Below are positions 1-11,263 of a DNA stretch of 64,000 nt, piece by piece. Within the stretch, counting starts at the first letter, position 1, and every line of letters begins with the position of its first letter. Location of the stretch: assembly GCA_012934845.2 (NCBI GenBank), contig WNNJ02003005.1:186001-250000 (forward strand), written 5' to 3'. The translations under genes were made by a program, and so were the position numbers. This DNA is from Pomphorhynchus laevis. Lineage: Eukaryota; Acanthocephala; Palaeacanthocephala; Echinorhynchida; Pomphorhynchidae. The notes under the pieces are model-generated. The model saw only the letters and a list, made by a program, of their open reading frames with translations. It did not search any database and was not told the DNA's origin.

Positions 1-14
1 CGATAATTGTCAAG

Positions 15-80
15 CGGATGGTTGTCGATGGTTGTCGTTAGTTGTCGTCGAAGGTTGTCGTTTGGTTGTCGTTGTATTTA
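15..80. repeat. Short GGTTGTCG-type tandem repeat
   Basis: The motif GGTTGTCG and close variants recur about six times at irregular 8-15 base spacing at the left edge of the window. It is a degenerate simple repeat. From 80 to about 190 the sequence is AT-rich spacer in which I see nothing else. Confidence 0.7.
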
Positions 81-192
81 TGTATTTACTTTAGATTGTG
101 TGTTATTTTATCTCAAACCTTTTTTTAAGCTTTGTCTTGTACTCAATAATAATACATTGTATGTTTATTAGAAACCAAAATTTTTTTAAGGG

Positions 193-1345
193 ATAAAAAC
201 AGATACCTAGAGCTCCAATATTCTTACGAGAGAACTTGCCTGGCAGAAGCAGAGAGGTTGGGAAGACGGTGCATGTATGCTAAGGTTTTGAGTTTTGTCG
301 GAGTAGGACTGTAAATACGACCTTCGTAGGTAGTCGAAAGCATCGCGGTAGCCTACGAAAGAAAGGTAGGAATTAAATTCGGTTAGACTCTCATTACCAA
401 TGCATGGGAAGCGTTGGATGGTTGCCTGAAAGAAAGTCTCTTTGATATGATCAATGTGAAATCTCCTTCGAAGCAGCGTATCCTCTTGAATCAAGTCATG
501 GGAGGTGGACATATGTTGTGGCGACTGCTCCGTACAGTGAGGTTTCAACAACAACTTCTCGTGGGGCAGTAATAAGTCGAGGAGTGAATTTGTTGATGTG
601 CAATGAATGGTGGGGTGGGCGGTGGTTTATGAATAAGATAACCGTTCCTGGCTCTGCGGAGTGCTGCATTAATCCAACAACGAGTTCTGTCGTTGAAGTC
701 ACCAAGTACCATGTCGTAGCCGCTATCTATAATACTATCCCGGAGGTTTCGTTTCTTGTGAATCTTCACTGGCCGGATGTAGACATTGGCTAGACTGAGG
801 CGTTTACCGTTCTTACAGAGTTATAACTAAACAAGACAGGGCTGGACAAGAATAGTTGAGTAGAAGAGAGGATCTTTTGGACCATTTAACTAAGGTAAAA
901 ATACCTCGGGATGAAGAGAATTGAGGCGGGGTTATGCATGGAGTATTGTAGGAACAAATGTGCTTAGGGAAGAATCGAGTATTATTCTGGGGTAAGCGGA
1001 TAGATCGCGTCTAATGAAGGACTATAAAATCTGACATCTTCTATATCAGATAGAAGTCACCAAAGGATATTCAGTGAAAAAGGCTCACGAGTACTCTGCA
1101 TTGTGATGGACGAGTTGTACGGGATTGCCTAACCTAAACAGAGCTAGGTGCGGAAAGGTCGTTCTTTCCGCTACTAGCCCCTACTAGGGAAGAAACTTGC
1201 CCACGGGCAGTATCTTCATTTCCCCTTTTTTTTCCACCGTCATCTTCGACTTTATCATTTTGCCGATTTTTACTGAAGGCACAGCGTGGGCTGAGGCCAC
1301 CCTCTTCTTTGATTCATTCACCGGAACTGCTGCAGTCTGAGGTGA
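193..1345 (-). mobile_element. LINE-A copy 1, inverted 5' part (ORF1 end to middle of ORF2)
   Basis: Read on the - strand this covers the tail of ORF1, the ORF2 endonuclease and the linker before the reverse transcriptase of the Jockey/I-superfamily LINE found in several copies here. Recognisable pieces are an endonuclease stretch ending in GDFNDRTRCWINAALRRARN and the linker words ESLTEFNSYLS and ARQVLS. It is interrupted in several frames and not functional. It abuts a + strand fragment of the same element that supplies the RT and 3' end, the geometry expected of twin priming. The missing piece between them corresponds to about 0.6 kb of the element. Confidence 0.8.
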
Positions 1346-1375
1346 AGAAAATTAAAAAAAATTGACTAGAGATAA

Positions 1376-2450
1376 GAGTTTGTATCTCTTTCAAGATAAT
1401 AGTCAGGAGAATAGTGATCAACTCGCTGTGGCTGTTTTCCTTGATTTTTCCGCTGCATTTGACCGCATATCCATTCCCTTTGTTACCTCTTCTCTAAGGT
1501 CCCTTGGGTTGCCTGCGAGAATTGTTATCAAGGTTGAGATACTGCTGTACACCAAGCGATTGTATTATGATGATGACCCTGATGCGCGTCACTTCTACCA
1601 TATTACGTGCGTGCCTCAAGGCTATCCTCTCTCCTATTTTATATCTTGCTGCCTCCATCAATCTATTCAAAATATTTAAACGTGATCAACGTCTAGTGGT
1701 GTACGCTGATGACACCACAGTCCCGTTCATTGGACGCAGGTGCAAAGACGTAGTCTCTGACATCAGCCGCTTCTTTTTAAGATTAAAAGACCAGTTGCCC
1801 AGTTCCAACCTTGTTCTAAACTCCGCTTAATCGCAGGTGGTTGTCTTTCATGGCTCCCCTGCGACGAAGCAAAAACTTAAGAGACTAGCACTCTCTGCGC
1901 TCTCCTCCATATTTGCCTCTGAACCACTCCCTACCTTCACAAGTCGAGTAAAATACCTGGGCTTCACCATTTCGGTGAACTGGTCGGCGAAAGCCGACAT
2001 GGATAGACTCAAACGTATCCGGACGAGAGCTAGGTGGGCTCTGAAACTGATCCAGCATTTGTCGCTGCAAGGGAAAACCCAGGTGCGCCTTTTGGGGCAC
2101 CTGGGCTATCTCGGGATTGGTCTTCTTTTCAAGAGGACGTCCCACAGAGCAAAGGCTAAGGTTTCTTAAGCTTCTCGTCTCTCGTTTACCCAGCATCGTC
2201 CGCACCGATTGGATTCTTCGGGAGGTGAAAGACCCCGGGTTGTTCAATCGAAAATCGGCGTGTTGAATTGGTTGGGAGCTCAGATCCCCACGAATTTAAG
2301 GCCATAATCGGAAGAAGACGTTTTTAAAGTTAAGAAGCTATGAGTTGGTTTTTCTGTTTTTGTTGAACTGACTTCTCAGGCTATTTTTCAGACTGACTAT
2401 TTTGTTGTCATATGTATTCACCACTTATGTTTTTTAGTAATAAATCTTAT
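1376..2450 (+). mobile_element. LINE-A copy 1, RT and 3' end
   Basis: The + strand encodes reverse transcriptase pieces: AVAVFLDFSAAFDRIS (palm motif A), then VVYADDTTVPF (the catalytic YADD box), then a C-terminal region with KADMDRLKRIRTRARWALK. The frame is broken between these pieces, so it is a dead copy. An AATAAA-like signal near 2440 probably marks the 3' end. The clade is inferred from the two-ORF layout and the RT motifs (I/Jockey/R1 group); I cannot place it more exactly. It joins the inverted fragment at 193-1345. Confidence 0.82.
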
Positions 2451-2475
2451 TATTAAATTTTTTTCGAAACACAAA

Positions 2476-3565
2476 ATGTGCAACAGCGGAAACATACAGT
2501 CGGAACCTTCAAAGGTTTCCATTTCCAGTACAAATTTTAATGGAGAGAATAGTGTAAGTTTTGCTTCTTCTTCGACGATTTCTACTGCAACGAAGGTCAG
2601 TAATGTTTTGTGTTTATCTAGTGATGGGGAGGTACTTCCCCCCATCCCGAAGTTAAAAAACTTACTCATTATTAAGGCGTTAAAACCACTAGCAAAGGAG
2701 AATTTATACAATGTTTTCATTCGCAATTTTGTCAAAACTTATAAGAATCGTGTTCTATTTCACAAGATAAAACTATTCCCTGTTGAAATTAAAACCTTCT
2801 TCATATCTGCTGATTTATTATCTACTTATTCCGAATATTTTGGTAAAAATCTGAAAGAACAAGAAGATATTATGATCAAGCCAATAATGGATTCGTTGAA
2901 AATGAACAATCTTCCCTATTCACTTGATGACGATGACAAAAACACCCTTATGGACCAATTCCAGCTCACCAACTTTCGACAGATATTGGGTAGAGATGGC
3001 AACCCTATCCAGGTGGGTTTCTGCTCCTCCACCGTGGACATGGCGGAGGTTATCTCCAAACTTTCATTAAACCCATTAATTGGCATCAACCTTCACTTCT
3101 CAATTGTGGACATTGATGAGTTCACATATATCCACTGCAGTCGGTGCCATAAATGGGATCACTGGGTCTCCAGCTGCAGTGGGACGCCCACATGTAGGGT
3201 GTGTGGTTCCCTCACATCTAATTATCTCTCGTCCAACGAATCCTACAAGGCCCCCATCATGTACCAACTGTGGGGGGGAGCCATCCGGCTTGGAGGAGAA
3301 GTTGCCTTAGTTTCAAGTCCTACAAAAGTCAATTCGTACGGCCGGCCAAGTCGTCCTCCACCTATTCAGCTAGCGCTGCACCACCAAGAATGAGCCACTC
3401 TAAAATTTCAAGAATGGTGGATATGAAGATCGAGGCCTCACACAAAAGGCTTAAAAACTTGATACTAATGGTTATTGGGGCCGTCAATACCAATACGACT
3501 GTGCTAGCTTCAGCGATCATTCCTGATTCGAAAAAAGGGGGCTCGGCCCATGCTGTCCCGTAATC
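2476..3565 (+). CDS. LINE-A copy 2, ORF1 (Gag-like, zinc-knuckle protein)
   Basis: ORF1 of a non-LTR retrotransposon, an RNA-binding protein that packages the element's RNA. The frame is open from an ATG at 2476 for 305 codons. A serine/threonine-rich N-terminus leads to the conserved DGEVLPPIPKLKNLLIIKAL stretch, a central domain (RNFVKTYKNRVLF; GRDGNPIQVGFC), then zinc knuckles beginning CSRCHKWDHWVSSC (C-X2-C-X4-H-X4-C). The second and third knuckles continue in other frames to about 3565, so the ORF is frameshifted near its end. ORF2 follows directly. The same protein is recognisable in copies at 5.9, 18, 27.5, 28.5 and 35 kb. Confidence 0.8.
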
Positions 3566-3739
3566 AAGATCGGGAAGTTCCTGAAGAGCAAACGGGGGAA
3601 TGAAGACATTGCCCAGGGGCAAGTACCGACCCTGGATAAAGCTAGTGGAGGGCAATAGTCCTGCACCTAGCTCCGTCTAGGTTGGCAATCCCCCATCCAA
3701 CTAATCCATCACAAAGCATAGTACTCGTGAGCCTTTTTC

Positions 3740-5860
3740 ACTGAATATCCTTCAGTGGAATTCGGGAGGTGCTTCTGCCCTTAGACCTCTCCGGTAGAAA
3801 TGCAGATGTAATAGTCCTTCAGGAGACGCGGTCTATCAGTTTCTCTCATGACATCACTCGATTTATCCGAAAGCATATCTGTTCCCACTATACTCCTTAC
3901 ATAACCCCGCCTCACTTCTCTTTATCTCAAGGACTTTTGACGTTAGTTAAATGCTCCTTAAGATTCTCCCTCCTTTTAAATTATTCTTGTCCAGCCCTTT
4001 CTAGTTTTGTGGTTTCACTCTGTAAGAACGGTAAACGCCTGTCTTGCCAATGTGTACATCCGTCAAGTTGAGATTCACAAGAACCGTGACCTTCTGGATA
4101 GGATCATTGGCATCGGTTATGACATGGTACTAAGTGACTTCAACGACAGAACTGATCGTTGGATTAATATAGCACTCCGCAGAGACAGGAACGGTTATCT
4201 TATGCAAAAACCATCGTTCCCCACCTTTCATTGCACATCAACGAATTCACTCCTCGACTTATTACTGCTCCATGATAGGTGATTGTTAAAACCCTTCTGT
4301 ACGGAGCAGTCGCGACAACATCTGTCCACCTCTCATTACCTAATTCGCTGGCGGATTGAAGAAAATACGCTGTTTCGAAGGAGATTCCACTTTCACCAGA
4401 TCAGTGTGGCGTTCTTTCAGGTAGCTATCCAACGCTTCCCCCGAATTGGTAATGAGAATTTAACCGAATTTAATTCCTACCTCTCTTCGCAAGCTACCGC
4501 GTTGCTTTCGACAACCTATAAAGGTCGCATTTTCAGTACCACTTTGACAAAACTCAAGGTCCGTACTAAACTCCTGAACCTCCCTAATCTCTCCTACTCT
4601 GCCAGACAGACCCTCTCGAATGAATACTGGCGCACCAGATACTGGTTCCGACTGAGTAGGGATAGGGCGAGCATTGCTCGTCTTAACCCATCTCAGTCTT
4701 CATTCTGGAAGATATTCAAGAGGGAGAAGTGTGTGTTGGAAGGTTAAGGCATTGGGTTGGATTGGTAGTATAGGTCTTGATAAAGTTTTGGAGGAGTCAC
4801 TATCCCTACATAATTATGGATCCACTCAATCACCGCAACCAACCCCGCCTTGGGGATACTTCAGGAGTAGATACTTATCTGTCACAGATATTCTCAACGC
4901 CTGAAGTTTCTTCCGGGCACCTCCAAATCCGTCGCTCCACTCTCTTCTCGTGTCTGTCAGCTTTTGACAGTCGAACAAAGAAGGGAGGTGGCCGTCACAA
5001 TGCTATAAGCCACCCCATCCGATGGTACCGGCATCAACATTAGCAGGAGAATTTTTATAACTAAAACGTATCCGGTCTCTTTTCATAAAGACATGCGACC
5101 CATTTCGATTCAAAATTCCCTCGTCTCGATCTACGAAAAAGCGCTTGCGCGTAGAATATGCGATCATCTGAGTAAGCGAAATTTAATCCCACCTGGTTTC
5201 CATGGGTTCATCAAAGGTCGCGGTCCATTCAGCTGTTGGTGAAGTGCATCGGTTTTGTCATGAGAATAGTCATCAACTCGCTGTAGCTGTTTTCTCGATT
5301 TTTCCGCTGCATTTGACCGCGTCTTCATTTGTTATCTCTTCTCTTAGGTCCATCAAGTTACCTGCGAGAATTGTTAACAGGGTGGAGATACTGCTGTACA
5401 CCAAGCGATTCTTTTATGAAGACGACCCTGATGCGAGTCAGTACTACCCTATTACAGGTGTGCATCAAGTTTCTCCTCTCTCCTATCTTATATCTTGCTG
5501 CCTCCATTGAACTCTTTAAAATATTTAAAGGCGAACAGCGTTGAGTGGTATATGCTGATGATACCACCGCCCTGTTTTCTATATACAGGTGCAAGGACGT
5601 AGTCTCGGAAATCAGCCGTTTGTTTTTAAGATTAAAAGACCTGTTACCAAAGTCCAATCTTATTTTAAACTCTGCCAAATCGCAGGCGGTTGTCTTTCAT
5701 GACACCCCTGCTATAAAGCAAAAACTTAAAAGACTAGCACTCTCTGCGCTCTTCTCCATATTTGCCTCTGAACCACTCCCACCTTTACAAGTCGAGTAAA
5801 ATACCTGGTATTCACCGATTCTGTTAACTGGTCGGCGAAAGCTGACATGGATATTTAATT
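3740..5860 (+). pseudogene. LINE-A copy 2, ORF2 (endonuclease-RT), degraded
   Basis: ORF2 remains: an apurinic-type endonuclease (ADVIVLQETRSISF near 3795; LSDFNDRTDRWIN near 4135), a linker (ENLTEFNSYLSSQA; ARQTLSNEYW), then RT pieces (PISIQNALVSIYEKALAR about 5100; YADDTT about 5550). At least four frame changes or stops split it. The copy stops at the KADMD position that other copies carry past, so its 3' end is lost at about 5850, where a different ORF1 fragment begins. Confidence 0.8.
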
Positions 5861-5861
5861 T

Positions 5862-6062
5862 GTGATCCTCGAAGCAACAAACATGGTCGGAGGATCAAAG
5901 ACCTCCAATAAAACAAATTTTCTAGCAAAAGAAAGCAAGGTTAGTGCTATTTCTTCTAATTCTTTGATCTCAAACACGGAGGGACTACTTCCTCATGTAC
6001 CTAACTTGGTCAACCTGGTAATAATCATACTTCTTCAACCATTTGTTAAGTTATTTATTTAA
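5862..6062 (+). pseudogene. LINE-A ORF1 N-terminal fragment
   Basis: A 66-codon frame with the serine-rich start and the words EGLLPHVPNLVNLVII, the counterpart of DGEVLPPIPKLKNLLII in copy 2. Only the first part of ORF1 is present, joined directly to the broken 3' side of copy 2. It is probably a separate, internally truncated insertion. Confidence 0.6.
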
Positions 6063-6734
6063 GAAATTCCGTATTATTATAAACATCACCTCACCTATTC
6101 CCAGTAAAAGTGCTTTAAAAGTGCTTTAAAGTGTATAATTAATTGATCGAGTCAAGAGTCTTAAATACAAAATGCAAAACGTAATATTCACAAGCACGAT
6201 ATTTCGTCTAAAAGGCCAAAATATTGTGGCTTATATTTGACTGGAAGGCTAGATATTTTTAAATATTTATTAATTTTTAAAATCAAACATTAATAAACCT
6301 TAAAGCACATGTTCTGAAAACTTTAGCTTGCAAATTGAAATCAGTTTTAACTTTAGCTTGTGTAACGTTCGCGTATATTTCAAGTACTCGACTAACACGT
6401 GCGTATGTTACAAATACAAGAGTAACTTGTACTTTTGAATCAAGAACGGACTGTTTGTTGAAAAAAATTTGTTGCGTTTCTCAAGTTAATGATCATCGTA
6501 GCAAAAGTTTCTCATTTGATACAGCACGTTTTAAACCCTGATTTTCAAAGGATCACTACACCAATAGTATTAATGTTGCAACACAAAAATATAGCAATTC
6601 GAATTGTAACTGACTAATAAGTGAGATTACACAATGCCGTGCACGTTTTCATCCTACGAACAAGGTTAGGAAATGAATGTAGTGATAAGGTGTGTTACAT
6701 ATTTGCCTCACCGTATCCGGAGTCTTGCATATTG
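6063..6734. other. AT-rich spacer
   Basis: About 670 bases with no convincing coding region. Short open frames here lack codon structure or similarity that I can recognise. The 3' end of the - strand gene at 7.0-8.4 kb may extend into the 6735-6754 part (see that entry). Confidence 0.5.
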
Positions 6735-6932
6735 TTAAATTGCAATAGAAAGATCTATATACATGTCATAAGAATATTTTAAGTAAATATTGTTATTATT
6801 CAGGACAACATTTATTTATTACTAATATTTTAATTAATTGGGATATTTTGCTAAATTAAACAATGACCCAATTTAGCTAATTAATTGAGGATGCATGTTT
6901 GAATATTGTACAATTGAACAAATAAAATCGCA

Positions 6933-8282
6933 TATATCAATATTGTCATTGAATATTTAACAATTTACATGCCTTTTAAACAAGAATATGAAGTCTTCTC
7001 GTCTCCGTCCAGTATACGTACCACATATGCTGTGAATAAGTGAGATGACATAATAATTTCCATTTTCAACAGAGAAGGCGAATATACATCGCTCGTTGCA
7101 AATGTTCAAGCATCGCTCTCCAAAACATATATTGGTCAAAGCTGTAAATTATATAAGCATATTCTTTAGCAGCTTATGAATTAATATATTGATCTACATT
7201 ATACCAAATAATTTAAATGTCAGAGTTGAAGTTGTAATTACATGATAGACATGCTAAAAATCAGAATTTACTGAAATATATAAGAGCTGGCTCAAAGCCC
7301 TCCGTATAATCAAAACTTCTAGAATTCTACATTTTTCGTCTTGTGACCAAATTTGTTTGTTAAAAAATTATAACAAATACAAATACATTAATTTATTATA
7401 TTAACACCATTAATAGTAAAAGATAAATTACATGTTAAAACATACCAGTGAATTAACGCCTGTTACACGTCTGGTGCTCGAATTATCTTCATCGTTATTT
7501 GTAATTGCAGATACACAAGCTATATATCAATATATCAATATTGTCATTGAATATTTAACAATTTACATGCCTTTTAAACAAGAATATGAAGTCTTCTCGT
7601 CTCCGTCCAGTATACGTACCACATATGCTGTGAATAAGTGAGATGACATAATAATTTCCATTTTCAACAGAGAAGGCGAATATACATCGCTCGTTGCAAA
7701 TGTTCAAGCATCGCTCTCCAAAACATATATTGGTCAAAGCTGTAAATTATATAAGCATATTCTTTAGCAGCTTATGAATTAATATATTGATCTACATTAT
7801 ACCAAATAATTTAAATGTCAGAGTTGAAGTTGTAATTACATGATAGACATGCTAAAAATTAGAATTTACTGAAATTATAGAGCTGGCTCAAAGCCCTCCG
7901 TATAATCAAAACTTCTAGAATTCTACATTTTTCGTCTTGTGACCAAATTTGTTTGTTAAAAAATTATAACAAATACAAATACATTAATTTATTATATTAA
8001 CACCATTAATGAAGAGTGGTCCCGCTTCATCATCGGGTGCCCCAACGTCTTTCGACAACGCGATCTTGTGGCTTTGACGTGTGCTTACAGAGAAGTCAAT
8101 AGAGAGTGCATGCTCGAGGTTTGAACCCCGTACATAGAGTTTGCAATGCACACGCCTCCACCATTCGGCCACGCGGGGCTAAAAGATAAATTACATGTTA
8201 AAACATACCAGTGAATTAACGCCTGTTACACGTCTGGTGCTCGAATTATCTTCATCGTTATTTGTAATTGCAGATACACAAG
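6933..8282. repeat. Two-copy tandem duplication (about 590 bp unit)
   Basis: Bases 6933-7520 recur almost unchanged at 7531-8282, offset 598 bases. The second copy is longer because a SINE sits in it at 8011-8179. Apart from that and a few indels (for example near 7275 against 7873) the copies look near identical. The breakpoint lies inside exon B of the - strand gene: the copy at 7446-7520 lacks the first bases of exon B and its 3' splice site, while exons C (7205-7253) and D (7022-7141) are duplicated whole. Confidence 0.88.
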
Positions 8283-8436
8283 CTTCTTCCTGAAAACTTT
8301 TAAATTTTACAATTTGATTATCTTAGAGTACCCGGTCAAACTGCCAAAACCTCAAGATTTGATCACACATATAAAATACAAATATTGAAACAAGCGTTAT
8401 AACAGGGAATTTCATTTCAACATCTCCATTATCCAT
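7022..8436 (-). CDS. Unrecognised small membrane-anchored protein gene, spliced
   Basis: A spliced frame on the - strand. Exon A is 8332-8436: 35 codons from MDNGDVEMKF, with a hydrophobic segment PVITLVSIFVFYM that could be a signal anchor. Exon B is 8209-8289, after a 42-nt intron with GT/AG ends. Exon C is 7803-7851. Exon D is 7620-7739, cysteine-rich (NICFGERCLNICNERC). Phases agree: A to B and B to C are phase 0, C to D is phase 1. A last mini-exon at 6735-6754 would add a short tail and a stop, but that is weak. C and D exist twice because of a tandem duplication, so either copy could be used. I do not recognise the protein. The support is splice sites plus phase agreement, not homology. 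Confidence 0.45.
8011..8179 (-). mobile_element. tRNA-derived SINE, copy 1
   Basis: On the - strand it begins GCCCCGCGTGGCCGAATGG, which fits a tRNA 5' end and an RNA polymerase III A box, with a B-box-like GGTTCAAACC about 40 bases later. It ends in GCGGGACCACTCTTC. A relative lies at 41874-42035. The matching unfilled site survives in the other duplication unit near 7411; about 2 bases were lost and no target-site duplication is obvious. The region downstream of the tRNA-like head is SINE-specific body. Confidence 0.8.
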
Positions 8437-8955
8437 TACCTAAAGAAGTTATTTTTGTAAAAGCTAATTTAAAGTGCATTAATAAATTTGCAAATAGTAC
8501 GCTAAATGCGAATCCGGCATTGGTTTTATAGATTAGCTCAAGTTGTTTGTTACGATAATTTTAACTACATTTAATAATTAATTTTTTAATTAATTATTAA
8601 ATAATTAATAATTATTTTTGATAATTTTTTCACTACATTTCAAAACAAGGTTATGTAAAACCGTCATTGTCAGTTATGTCAATTATACAATTAATACTAA
8701 AAAATTCCGTTTAATTGCGATGAAAGATAAAGAGGATTTTCAAAGTGATTCAAATTATTCAAAGGAAAATATATCTTTGCGTATACGTGTTTTCTAAGCA
8801 ACATTTTTTTTAATAGATTTGATCAGGAATATAAATTAAATTAAATTAGTGAATTAATTAAATTAATGAATTAAATTAGTTTATGGTAATTAAAGATATT
8901 TGTAAATTTTTTCATTATAAAAAATCTGTAATTCTTTTACAAATGTATAGATAAC
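8437..8955. other. AT-rich spacer with left direct repeat of PLE1 copy 1
   Basis: Mostly low-complexity AT sequence upstream of the - strand gene's first exon, so its promoter should lie here. Bases about 8756-8945 are similar to 11262-11400 beyond the PLE1 copy (shared words ATCTTTGCGT, GTTTTCTAAGCAACAT and GATATTTGTAAATTTTTTCA), forming direct repeats around the element. Confidence 0.6.
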
Positions 8956-10667
8956 ATAAATTATTCTAAAAGTAAAAATATAATAGAATCAGATTTATAC
9001 CTTATCCTTCCTAAGTTGTTACTGCCATTAGGACGAAAAATTTGTAATTATAATAAAGAATTAATATCAATATGTAATGATGATATTAGAAACATTATAG
9101 AAACTGAATGCAATTGTAAGTCTTAGTTTTGATAAAATAAATGAACATACATGCACTCATAATCTACAATTAATTGAAAATTGTGAATTAAGGAAAATGC
9201 TATTAAAAGGGTATAAATATAGATTAAATAATAACAACGACAAAAATAAAATTTACAATTCGTTATATAATAACTTAAATGATTACTTTAGTAAGCTGAT
9301 TAATAGTGAAATCTCGAATATATCTAAGATAAAAATTTGGAAAGATTATATATTTGATAAAATTGAAAATAAAATGAAAATAACAAACAATTATAAAAGG
9401 AAAGATAAAATTAATAAAGATATGTATAAAGAACTTACTAAATTAAAGGATAACTATATAATAACAACTATTGATAAAGCTAGTAATAACTTTGTCTTCA
9501 TATGCAAAAAGCTTTATTATGATATACTAGTGAAAGAGGTTAATTCTAATGATTTAAATGTAAATCCAACATATGAACGTAGTGAGTTGAGTTTAGAAAC
9601 AATTATTACAAGTCACTGTTCTATAATGGATAAAAAGGGTATAAAGGTTGAATTAGATAATAAAACTATACCTATATTATATTGGAATCCAAAATTACAT
9701 AAAAATCCAATAAAACCTAGGTTCATATGTAGTGCGTTTAAATGTACATTAAAACCACTTTCTGTCTATATGAATAAAATACTTAAAGTAATTAAAGCAC
9801 ACTTTAAAAAATATTGCAAGGTAATCGAAATTAATACTGGTATAAAACACTATTTCAGTATTAATTCTACAAAAGAATTTTTAGAACAGACAAAAGGAAT
9901 AAATTTTCAAAATATAAATACATACGATTTTAGTACGCTTTATACAAATCTAGATTTAGTAGATATTAAAGAAGCGTTAGTAAAATTAATTAATCTTATA
10001 TTCGGAAAAAGATATACATATATATGTTATAATAATTATAACGCCTATCTAACAAAAATTAAACCATCAAGTAAATATAAATATATGGATAAAATTGAAT
10101 TAATAGAATCCTTAAATATTTTGATAAATCAAAATTATTTCAAAAGTAGGGACATCTATATTTAGACAAGTAAAAGGTGTTCCAATGGGTGGTAATAGTA
10201 GCCCGATTATAGCTGACTTGTTTTTAAGCTTTATAGAATATGAATTTGTCCATAACTGTGTAAAAACTAAATCTAAACAATATAAATGTATGAAATATAT
10301 GTTTCGATACATTGATGATATATGTGTATTTAATTCTAATAATTTTTATTCAATTAGTGAACAAATTTATCCAGAAAGCCTTATTCTTAACAAAACTAAT
10401 ATTGATGATAAATTAAGGTGTATATCTAGATATGAACATTAAATTAACATTAACTAAAACTAATATTAATTTATATCGTAAAGATGACATATTTAAATTT
10501 ACAAGAAACATATTTTTGCATGAGCATTCATGCATACCATATAATATAAAATATAATACATTAAATAATGAAATTTTAAGAATTGCAACAATTTGTAACG
10601 ATATTAGTTTTCTTCAAAATCATTTAAATAATTTAATAAATACATATTTATATATATATATATATAT

Positions 10668-10712
10668 ATTTTCTGCTTGATGTTATTTTAAAAATAACAT
10701 CAAGCAGAAAAT
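10668..10712. repeat. Inverted repeat inside PLE1 copy 1
   Basis: Arms of about 22 bases (TTTCTGCTTGATGTTATTTT and its complement) face each other, preceded by a TA run. In PLE1 copy 2 the same place reads straight through without the left arm. This copy therefore gained a snap-back inversion that replaces about 20 bases of coding sequence. Confidence 0.8.
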
Positions 10713-10865
10713 AGTGAAATATATAAATCAACACAATAATGTAAAGAATAAATTTAAAATTATTAGCGGAAAATTTTTATGGATAATAAATAATATACTT
10801 TGTATTAGTATAAGATACCATATAATCAAATTTAATCAGAGAAAATACGTCATTAGCATGTATTT

Positions 10866-10940
10866 GGCCTCGCTGCTATGTTGGGTAGAGGAACGGGGGC
10901 CGAAACCTGATAGCATAGCAGTTCCTTTTGATGACCTCTA
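10866..10940 (+). ncRNA. Conserved structured 3' motif of PLE1 (copy 1)
   Basis: Three pairs of complementary words are interleaved here: GGCCTC with GGGGCC, CTGCTATG with CATAGCAG, and TAGAGG with CCTCTA, around GCCGAAACCTGATAGCATAG. The same arrangement recurs at 50653-50728 and 60460-60535 and, diverged, at 63885-63938. GAAAC and TGATGA lie in hammerhead-like order. Function unknown. Confidence 0.5.
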
Positions 10941-11159
10941 ATCCTTATTCTGGTACAACGTCTGTTATTTATTAGTCAATTCATAAAAATGAGTTTTATT
11001 TTAAATTTCAATTTTTTATTTTAACTTGATTTAAATTATAAAAAATCTTATAACAATTATTTATTTTATTATTTAATTATTAAATTTTGATTTAGCATTA
11101 TTATGTTTTGTTTATTTTATAATTATATTAAATACGTAGACTTAGCTGATTCTCGTTAG

Positions 11160-11263
11160 GTTTTTGCAACTCTTTGAACAAGCAGTTTTGCATATTCCGT
11201 ATGTCATCGGATTTAACATCAGTAAACTGAAAGATCACATTAAATGTTCTGGATTATTTAAAG
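11160..11263 (+). CDS. Possible host exon just after PLE1
   Basis: An open stretch of about 34 codons (it includes FEQAVLHIPYVIGFNISKLK) lies between an AG at 11158-11159 and a GTAAAG donor at 11264. The base composition is less AT-biased than its surroundings. I do not recognise the protein and see no partner exon nearby, so this is only a candidate. The preceding AG lies in the last bases of the PLE1 3' end. Confidence 0.28.

Larger units (their letters stand above)
8960..11155 (+). mobile_element. Penelope-like element PLE1, copy 1 (RT, decayed)
   Basis: Encodes a PLE/telomerase-related reverse transcriptase. In order: an N-terminal stretch with CNC and HTCTHN (about 9110-9160), WNPKLHKNPIKPRFICSAFK (about 9680), YDFSTLYTNLDLVDIKEAL (motif A, about 9925), GVPMGGNSSPIIADLF (motif B, about 10180) and FRYIDDICVF (catalytic motif C, about 10305). 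The main frame (9197-10165) continues in other frames, so the copy is broken in a few places. No GIY-YIG endonuclease is visible. The KLHKNP and DFSTLYT signatures recall the Naiad-type PLEs from memory; a tree would be needed. A 3' tail with a conserved structured motif follows at 10866-10940. Confidence 0.85.

Noticed and set aside
7555-7737. Stand-alone 60-residue genes at 6957-7139 and 7555-7737
   Set aside because: They are the two duplicated copies of exon D reading on past its donor site, not separate genes.
8011-8179. A functional tRNA gene on the minus strand
   Set aside because: The A and B boxes are tRNA-like, but no full cloverleaf follows, the element is 169 bp with a non-tRNA body, and a second copy has a target-site duplication. 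It is a SINE.
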